Positions 58,571 to 64,000 of a DNA stretch of 64,000 nucleotides are shown one piece after another. Below the pieces are notes generated by a model. The model searched no databases, was not told where the DNA came from, and saw only the letters and a list, made by a program, of their open reading frames with translations. The stretch spans positions 9,052,001 to 9,116,000 of the forward strand of contig NZ_CP192063.1 in the NCBI RefSeq assembly GCF_050942425.1, given 5' to 3'. Origin of the DNA: Actinoallomurus sp050942425 (lineage in GTDB: Bacteria; Actinomycetota; Actinomycetes; Streptosporangiales; Streptosporangiaceae). The stretch's first letter is position 1. Every line of letters starts with the position of its first letter. The position numbers and the translations under genes were made by a program.

Positions 58571-60256
58571 ATGACTCCTGACGTCGCGACATTCCGAGCC
58601 GCCCGCGACTTCCTGCTGGCGAACGCCGAAGACTACGAGACCGCCTACCGGGGCTTCCGCTGGCCGGACGTCATCGGATTCAACTGGGCGCTGGACTGGT
58701 TCGACGGCGTGCTGGCCGCCGAGACCCCCGACCGGCCGGCCCTGTGGATCGTCGAGGAGGACGGCTCCGAGCTGAAACTGACCTTCGCCGAGCTGGCCGA
58801 CCGGTCGAGCCGGGTCGCCGGCCGGCTGCACGAATGGGGCGTACGCCGCGGCGACCGGATCCTGCTCATGCTCGGCAACCAGGTCGAGCTGTGGGAGACG
58901 ATGCTCGCGGCGATGAAGCTCGGCGCCGTCGTGGTCCCGGCGACCACCCTGCTGACAACGGACGACCTGCGCGACCGGATCGAGCGCGGCGGCGTCGCCC
59001 ACGTCGTGACCGGCGCCGCCGACACCGCGAAGTTCGCGGGCCTGGAGGGGGACTGGACGCGGATCTCCGTGGGCCCGGCCGAGGGCTGGCTGACGTTCGC
59101 CGACGCGTACGGGCACGAGCCGTACGACGCCGTCGGCGAGACGACGCACGCCGGCGACACGCTGCTGCTCTACTTCACCTCCGGGACGACCGCCAGCCCG
59201 AAGCTGGTCGAGCACACCTACGCCTCGTACCCGGTGGGGCACCTGTCGACGATGTACTGGATCGGCCTGCGACCCGGTGACGTCCACCTCAACGTCTCCT
59301 CGCCGGGCTGGGCCAAGCACGCGTGGAGCAACGTCTTCGCGCCGTGGAACGCCGGGGCCTGCGTGCTGGTCCTGAACTACACGCGGTTCGGCGCGCCCGC
59401 GCTGCTGGAGGTCATGCGGCGGTGCGAGGTGACGACGTTCTGTGCGCCGCCGACGGTGTGGCGCATGCTGATCCAGGAGGACCTGACGGCGTGGCGGCTG
59501 AGCCTGCGTACGGCGGTCGCGGCGGGCGAGCCTCTCAACCCGGAGATCATCGAGCAGGTCCGCGAGCAGTGGGACCTGACGGTGCGCGACGGCTACGGCC
59601 AGACCGAGACGACGGCGCAGGTCGGCAACCCTCCGGGGCAGCCGCTGAAGCCGGGATCGATGGGCCGTCCGCTGCCGGGCTACCGGATCGTGCTCGTCGA
59701 TCCGGTCAGCGGGGAGCCCGCCGACGAGGGAGAGGTGTGCATCGACCTGGCGGAGCGCCCGCTCGCGCTGATGGCCGGGTACCGCGACCACGCCGGGCGG
59801 ACCGACGAGGCGATGTCCGGCGGCTACTACCACACGGGTGACGTCGCCTCGAAGGACGCCGACGGCTACGTCACGTTCGTCGGCCGCACCGACGACGTCT
59901 TCAAGGCCTCGGACTACAAGATCTCACCGTTCGAGCTGGAGAGCGTGCTGCTCGAGCACGACGCGGTGGCCGAGGCCGCCGTCGTGCCCGCCGCCGATCC
60001 GGTGCGCCTGGCCGTGCCGAAGGCGTACGTCTCCCTCGCGGCCGGGCACGAGGCGACGGCCGAGACCGCGCGCTCGATCCTCGCCCATTGCCGGGAACGG
60101 CTCGCCCCGTACAAGCGCGTGCGCCGCCTGGAGTTCGGCGAGTTGCCGAAGACCATCTCCGGGAAGATCCGGCGGGTCGAGTTGCGGGGCCTGGAGGGCG
60201 AGGAACGCCACGCCGGTGAGTACCGCGAGGAGGACTTCCCGGACCTGACGACCTGA
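58571..60256 (+). CDS. AMP-dependent acyl-CoA synthetase/ligase
   Basis: 561 residues from ATG 58571. The adenylate-forming core has YFTSGTTASPKLVEHTY (A3), DGYGQTETT (A5), YHTGDVASKD (A7), GRTDDVFKASDYKISPFELE (A8) and the catalytic lysine region ELPKTISGKIRR (A10). The overall motifs (FNWALDWFD at the N-terminus, GWAKHAW) match the medium-chain acyl-CoA/benzoate-CoA ligase group, which activates a carboxylic acid with ATP and CoA. It stands between the first and second sigma/anti-sigma genes in the same direction and may be part of their regulon, by position only. Confidence 0.9.
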   Translation: MTPDVATFRAARDFLLANAEDYETAYRGFRWPDVIGFNWALDWFDGVLAAETPDRPALWIVEEDGSELKLTFAELADRSSRVAGRLHEWGVRRGDRILLMLGNQVELWETMLAAMKLGAVVVPATTLLTTDDLRDRIERGGVAHVVTGAADTAKFAGLEGDWTRISVGPAEGWLTFADAYGHEPYDAVGETTHAGDTLLLYFTSGTTASPKLVEHTYASYPVGHLSTMYWIGLRPGDVHLNVSSPGWAKHAWSNVFAPWNAGACVLVLNYTRFGAPALLEVMRRCEVTTFCAPPTVWRMLIQEDLTAWRLSLRTAVAAGEPLNPEIIEQVREQWDLTVRDGYGQTETTAQVGNPPGQPLKPGSMGRPLPGYRIVLVDPVSGEPADEGEVCIDLAERPLALMAGYRDHAGRTDEAMSGGYYHTGDVASKDADGYVTFVGRTDDVFKASDYKISPFELESVLLEHDAVAEAAVVPAADPVRLAVPKAYVSLAAGHEATAETARSILAHCRERLAPYKRVRRLEFGELPKTISGKIRRVELRGLEGEERHAGEYREEDFPDLTT

Positions 60257-60381
60257 GGGGTTTCGGTCACTCAGCGTCAGGGTTTCTCGCACAACACGGA
60301 AATCGATCACTGCCCGTTGTCAGCTATGCCACATTTGCTACCAAAACTGGCGTATCACGGTTTGATTGGTGGCAGGATGCG

Positions 60382-60409
60382 TAAACCAGTGATGCCTATG
60401 GGGCGTCTG
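60382..60409 (+). promoter_or_regulatory. ECF-type promoter motif, sigma/anti-sigma paralog 2
   Basis: TAAACC (60382-60387), 16 bases, CGTCTG (60404-60409), 33 bases before the GTG. GGCAGGAT precedes it, as at paralog 3. Confidence 0.55.
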
Positions 60410-60441
60410 TGTCCATTTTGGCGAGCACAACGGGAGGATCA

Positions 60442-61881
60442 GTGGCCGGGTGGCCGACGATCGACAGGGCCGATGACCAGCGGCTGGCACAGGCTCTGCG
60501 AGCGGGTCACACCACCGCGATGGCCGAGCTCTACGACGCCTACGCGGCGCGGCTGTACGACTACTGCCACGTGCTGCTCCGCGACCAGGAGCTGGCCGCG
60601 CAGGGTCTGCAGGACTCTCTGATCATCATCCAGGAACGCATCGGATCGCTGCCGGACGCCCGGCTGTTCCGGGGATGGCTGTACGCCGTGACGCGGGCCG
60701 AATGCCTGCGCCGCCGCGCCGAGTCGGGGATCCCCGAGAACCGGCAGAAGGCGCGCGAGGCCGAAGGGCTCGTGGAGACGGACGAGTCGACGCGCCGGCT
60801 GGTCCACGCCGCGCTGATGGTGCTCGGCGGCCAGCAGCGCGAGCTCCTCGACCTCGCGCTGCGGCACGAGCTCGACCCGCACGAGCTCGCCGAGATCCTC
60901 AACATGACGCCGCAGAACGCGTCGGTGCTCCTCGAACAGGCCCGCAACGACCTGGACGACGCGTTCGCGGCCGTCGTCGTCGCGGCGACCGGGCGCGACG
61001 ACTGCCCCAGCGTCTCGGCGCTGGCCGGCCCGGAGGGCCGGCCGCTGGACGCCGACACCTGCGGCAGGCTGGCGCGCCACATCGGGAACTGCCCGATCTG
61101 CGGGCTGCGCGCCAACCGGAAGGTGGCGACCGCCCGGCTGCTCCACGCGATGCCGATCGCCGCCGTGCCGGAGGACATGCGACCACGCGTGCTCGGCATG
61201 GCGACGCCCCAGTACGCCGACATGCGGGCGACGGTCGCGATGCGGTCCGACCCGCCGACGCCCGCACCCGACTACGAGCCCGACGACGAACCACGCCGCA
61301 AGGCGGGCGTGTGGGTCGCCGTCGGCGCGGCCGCCTTCGGCATCCTGGTCCTCGCGGGGATCTTCCTCGTACTGCCCGGCTCGGGCGGCAAGGAGAACTC
61401 CGGCAACCAGGCCGTCGCCGCTCCGCCCAGCGACTCGCCGAGCGGTTCCCCGTCCGATTCGCCGGGCAGCGCGTCGCCGTCCAAGAGCAAGAAGTCGGAC
61501 ACCCCCACGCCGACGCCGACGCCGTCGAAGAGCAAGACCCCGAAGCCGAAGCACAGCTCCCACTCGCCCGGGACGACCACTCCGACCGAGACGTCGCCCG
61601 CGCAGCCGCCGACGACCACGGGCACACTGTCCGTCTCCGGATGCGACATGGGGTGGTCGAGCCACTGCAGCGTGACGGTGACCGCGCAGGGCGGGTCCGT
61701 GCACTGGGCCGTCAGCGGGACCAGCGGGGCCGTCAAGGCCGGTGGCAGCGGCGACCTCGGCGCCGGCGAGTCGGCCCATGTCACCGTGTCCCGCACGTAC
61801 CAGGGCATCTGTATCGGCGGCGGCAGCGGCTCGGTGTCCTTCTCCTCCGGCGCGTCGGCCGGCGTGAAGTGGAACTGCTGA
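60442..61881 (+). CDS. Sigma/anti-sigma fusion, paralog 2
   Basis: 479 residues from GTG 60442, preceded by GGGAGG. It opens MAGWPTIDRADDQRLAQALRAG, closely matching paralogs 1 and 3. Region 2 (AELYDAYAARLYDYCHVLLRD, FRGWLYAVTRAECLRRR) and region 4 (about 115-175, with LDPHELAEILNMTPQNASVLLEQ) are followed by His213-x3-Cys217-x2-Cys220 (ARHIGNCPIC). The helix is at about 291-313 (VWVAVGAAAFGILVLAGIFL). A Pro/Ser/Thr/Lys linker leads to an outer domain with three or four cysteines (LSVSGCDMGWSSHCSVTV...VKWNC). The outer domain carries cysteine pairs that paralog 1 has only in part, suggesting different ligands. Confidence 0.85.
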   Translation: MAGWPTIDRADDQRLAQALRAGHTTAMAELYDAYAARLYDYCHVLLRDQELAAQGLQDSLIIIQERIGSLPDARLFRGWLYAVTRAECLRRRAESGIPENRQKAREAEGLVETDESTRRLVHAALMVLGGQQRELLDLALRHELDPHELAEILNMTPQNASVLLEQARNDLDDAFAAVVVAATGRDDCPSVSALAGPEGRPLDADTCGRLARHIGNCPICGLRANRKVATARLLHAMPIAAVPEDMRPRVLGMATPQYADMRATVAMRSDPPTPAPDYEPDDEPRRKAGVWVAVGAAAFGILVLAGIFLVLPGSGGKENSGNQAVAAPPSDSPSGSPSDSPGSASPSKSKKSDTPTPTPTPSKSKTPKPKHSSHSPGTTTPTETSPAQPPTTTGTLSVSGCDMGWSSHCSVTVTAQGGSVHWAVSGTSGAVKAGGSGDLGAGESAHVTVSRTYQGICIGGGSGSVSFSSGASAGVKWNC

Positions 61882-62008
61882 CGGTTCCGGGCACGGTCCC
61901 GGTCGCACTGATCGAGAGCGGCTGATGACGCCGAGCACGGTCCCGCCGCTCTGATCGCGAACCGCTGACGGGGCCGAGCACGGTCCCGTCCCGCTGATCG
62001 GGCACCGG
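61878..62008. repeat. Three 44-bp imperfect repeats after paralog 2
   Basis: Units starting at 61878, 61922 and 61965 share CTGA at the start, GCACGGTCCCG in the middle and CTGATCG near the end. The first unit contains the stop codon of paralog 2. From 62009 to the promoter motif of paralog 3 I see nothing else. Confidence 0.7.
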
Positions 62009-62144
62009 CGACCTGGCCGCCCGAGATTTCGGTCGCCCCTGACCGGAGCGCCTCCGGTGCCGGAACGGGCCGTGCGGCACTGTCACCATGAACACATTCA
62101 TCGCGGAAGACGGCGAATATCCGGCCCGTTGATGGCAGGATTCG

Positions 62145-62172
62145 TGAACCGTACGGTACGCCTGGGACGACC
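62145..62172 (+). promoter_or_regulatory. ECF-type promoter motif, sigma/anti-sigma paralog 3
   Basis: TGAACC (62145-62150), 17 bases, CGACC (62168-62172). The preceding GGCAGGATTCG matches paralog 2 (GGCAGGATGCG). Confidence 0.5.
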
Positions 62173-62213
62173 GGGCTATGGGGGACACGAACCGATCAGC
62201 GGGGAGGATCAAC

Positions 62214-63671
62214 GTGGCCGGTTGGCCGGGTATCGACAGGGCCGATGACCAACGGCTCGCACGGGCACTCGAGGCCGGCGACACCAACGCCCTCGCTCAG
62301 CTGTGCTCCGCGTACGTCGCGCGGTTGTTCGACTACTGCCACGTCCTGCTGCGCGACCAGGAGACGGCGGCGCAGGCCGTGCACGACTCGCTGATCATGG
62401 TGCGGGAGCGCATCTCCGCGCTCCCCGACCAGCGGCTGTTCCGGGGATGGCTGTACGCCACGACCCGCGCCGAGTGCATGCGCCGGCGGGCGGAGCTCCC
62501 GGCCGAGCGCCGGCGGGCGCCGGAGGCCGACGCCGAGGGCGGCATCGACGAGGCGACCCGCGCGCTCGTGCACGCCGCCCTGCTGGCGCTCAGCGGACAG
62601 CAGCGTGAGGCGCTCGACCTCGCCGTACGGCACGACCTGGACGCCGAGGAGGTCGGCCTGGTCCTGTCGAAGACGCCGCACGAGGCGTCGGTGCTGGTCG
62701 AGCAGGCCCGCAACGACCTGGACGAGGCGTTCGCGGCCGTGGTCGTCGCGGCGACCGGGCGCGACGACTGCCCCAGCGTCCCGGCCCTGGCGGGCCCGCC
62801 CGGACAGCCGCTGGACGCGGTGCGCTGCGTAACGCTGGCGCGGCACATCGCCGGCTGCCCCATCTGTGCCCTCCGGGTGAACCGCGACGTCCCCACGGCG
62901 CAGCTCCTGCGCGCCATGCCGGCCGCCGCCGTCCCGGAGAACCTTCGCGGCCGCACCCTGGCCACGGCGTTCTCCCCGGAGCACGCCCCGGCCAGGGCGA
63001 CGATCGCGATGCGCCTCGATCCCCCGCCGCCCCCGCCACCCGCCGCGTCGGAGCCCGGGGAGCGGTCGCGGAAGGCGTCGCGCGTATGGGTCGTCGCCGG
63101 AGCGGCGGCCTGCGCGGTCCTCGTCCTGTGCGGCTTCCTCCTCGTGTCACCCGGGTCGAGCGGAAAGCGACCCGCCGGCGGCCACGCCGCCGCGGCCGCC
63201 CCCGGCGACTCTCCGTCCGAGGACGGAGGCACGTCCTCCCCTTCCGCCGACGTCTCACCGACCGCCAAGAGCGGCTCGCCGACGCCGTCCACCACCCCGA
63301 CGCCGTCCGTGACCCCGACGCCGTCCACGACGAGCCCGACGGCACTGCCCACGCACCACGCGCGGCCCGGCCACCATCGGCCGCCCTCGTCGGCACCCTC
63401 CCCCCAGCAGCCGGGCAGCCTCGCGGTCAGCGGATGCTCCATGGAACACGACGATTACCAGTGCCAGGTGAGACTGGTCGCCGTGGGAGCCCCCGTGAAC
63501 TGGGCCGTCGCCGAAACCAAGGGCGTCAGCACGGGTGGCAGCGGCACCGCGTGGCCGAACCGTCCCGTGTACCTCAACGTCAGCCGCCCGCACGAATGGT
63601 GCTTGGGCGATGGCAGCGGACAGGTCTTCTTCTCCACGGGCCAGGTCGCCCAGGTCACCTGGACCTGCTGA
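62214..63671 (+). CDS. Sigma/anti-sigma fusion, paralog 3
   Basis: 485 residues from GTG 62214, preceded by GGGGAGG. It opens MAGWPGIDRADDQRLARALEAG. Region 2 and region 4 match paralog 2 closely (YCHVLLRDQE, RLFRGWLYATTRAECMRRR, LLALSGQQREALDLAVRHD). The zinc anti-sigma motif is His211-x3-Cys215-x2-Cys218 (ARHIAGCPIC). A helix at about 285-307 (VWVVAGAAACAVLVLCGFLLV) is followed by a Ser/Thr/Pro linker and an outer domain with four cysteines (LAVSGCSMEHDDYQCQVRL...VTWTC). Like the others it should be an inner-membrane-tethered sigma factor whose outer domain receives the signal. Confidence 0.85.
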   Translation: MAGWPGIDRADDQRLARALEAGDTNALAQLCSAYVARLFDYCHVLLRDQETAAQAVHDSLIMVRERISALPDQRLFRGWLYATTRAECMRRRAELPAERRRAPEADAEGGIDEATRALVHAALLALSGQQREALDLAVRHDLDAEEVGLVLSKTPHEASVLVEQARNDLDEAFAAVVVAATGRDDCPSVPALAGPPGQPLDAVRCVTLARHIAGCPICALRVNRDVPTAQLLRAMPAAAVPENLRGRTLATAFSPEHAPARATIAMRLDPPPPPPPAASEPGERSRKASRVWVVAGAAACAVLVLCGFLLVSPGSSGKRPAGGHAAAAAPGDSPSEDGGTSSPSADVSPTAKSGSPTPSTTPTPSVTPTPSTTSPTALPTHHARPGHHRPPSSAPSPQQPGSLAVSGCSMEHDDYQCQVRLVAVGAPVNWAVAETKGVSTGGSGTAWPNRPVYLNVSRPHEWCLGDGSGQVFFSTGQVAQVTWTC

Positions 63672-63810
63672 CCACACGCGGAGCTCTCCACAGGAGGTGC
63701 CGACGGGTCGTACCGTTCCATATCGGGACGGCGGGATGATCGACTGGTTCCCGGCGACGGTCGCCGAGTGGCCATTCCGGCCGCCCGGCCCAGCCCGTAC
63801 GGTCGGCGTC

Positions 63811-64000
63811 ATGGACCTGTCTGCCAAGAAGGCGCTGCTGCGCGCCCTGCACGAGGAACACCGACCCCTGATCCTGCCGAACGCGTGGGACGCGGCGAGT
63901 GCCCGCGTCCTCGTGGACGCCGGGTTCGCGGCCATCGCCACCGCCAGCCACGCGGTGTCCGCGAGCCTCGGTTACGACGACGGCGAGGCGGCGCCGCCCG
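63811..64000 (+). CDS. Isocitrate lyase/phosphoenolpyruvate mutase family protein (partial, 3' end outside window)
   Basis: The frame opens at ATG 63811 and runs off the window after 63 residues. It reads MDLSAKKALLRALHEEHRP then LILPNAWDAASARVLVDAGFAA and IATASHAVSASLGYDDGE, the N-terminus of the ICL/PEPM superfamily (the NAWDAASA and S-x-x-x-ASLGYxDGE motifs). The LGYxDGE version is common in the phosphonomutase-like/oxaloacetate hydrolase-like subgroup. It is a different subgroup from the family member at 30269. Confidence 0.8.
   Translation, partial: MDLSAKKALLRALHEEHRPLILPNAWDAASARVLVDAGFAAIATASHAVSASLGYDDGEAAPP

Overview
The window is a high-GC (about 70%), densely coded chromosome segment with many GTG starts and ATGA/GTGA gene overlaps. 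Its genes (membrane-linked ECF sigma factors, SAM-IV riboswitch, Zur-type L33 paralog, cutinase, Tat-exported glycosidases, DUF4239, DUF5996, PadR and PucR regulators) point to a filamentous actinomycete. A Streptosporangiales/Thermomonosporaceae-like organism is my guess; no 16S or other marker is present to settle it.

Layout. (1) 1-7.2 kb: a minus-strand set of secreted arabinan/arabinoside-degrading enzymes: a partial (alpha/alpha)6-type glycosidase with a ricin-type lectin module, a GH43 enzyme with a nearly identical lectin module, and a GH127/146 beta-L-arabinofuranosidase with a Tat signal and LamG-like tail. The GH43 and GH127 genes have matching promoters and matching structured leaders. 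(2) 7.5-13.8 kb: a GT39 membrane glycosyltransferase followed by a redox operon (small membrane protein, ApbE flavin transferase, cytochrome b-like ferric reductase, frameshifted NuoF-like protein, ferredoxin). Several of these genes carry in-frame tandem repeats. (3) 14-20.7 kb: a giant WD40/TPR protein, a zinc-free L33 paralog behind a probable Zur box, and a FUSC transporter gene broken by an 8-bp duplication. (4) 20.8-24.3 kb: tRNA-Arg(UCU), a methyltransferase remnant, 13-bp repeats, an ECF sigma factor with its membrane partner, a small proline-rich secreted protein, a MITE-like element and a 76-bp tandem duplication.

(5) 24.3-31.2 kb: low-complexity surface protein, DUF4239 protein, cutinase, PucR regulator next to an acyl desaturase, and an isocitrate lyase/PEP mutase family enzyme. 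(6) 31.2-35.9 kb: a five-gene translationally coupled amino-sugar operon (SIS isomerase/deaminase, ROK kinase, NagA deacetylase, PfkB kinase, class II aldolase), best read as N-acetylgalactosamine catabolism through tagatose phosphates. (7) 36-46.4 kb: a bifunctional penicillin-binding protein, a lipoprotein, a SAM-IV riboswitch ahead of a class V aminotransferase-fold enzyme, a 1342-residue SseB-domain protein whose last codons overlap a small partner gene, and a surface protein. (8) 46.8-54 kb: an ECF42-type sigma factor with its YCII/DGPF partner, a carotenoid oxygenase with a membrane partner and divergent PadR regulator, a C39-like peptidase, DUF5996, and a TrmH-family RNA methyltransferase.

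(9) 54.3-63.7 kb: a solute-binding/VWA membrane protein and three paralogous one-piece sigma/anti-sigma proteins (ECF regions 2 and 4, HX3CX2C zinc anti-sigma motif, transmembrane helix, extracellular domain). An AMP-dependent acyl-CoA ligase lies between the first and second. All three paralogs have a common promoter-like motif upstream, which suggests auto- or cross-regulation. The window ends inside another isocitrate lyase/PEP mutase family gene.

Two themes recur: short in-frame tandem repeats inside otherwise ordinary enzymes, and frameshifts in GC-rich repeats. All functional statements rest on reading the sequence and knowledge of families; no database search was run.
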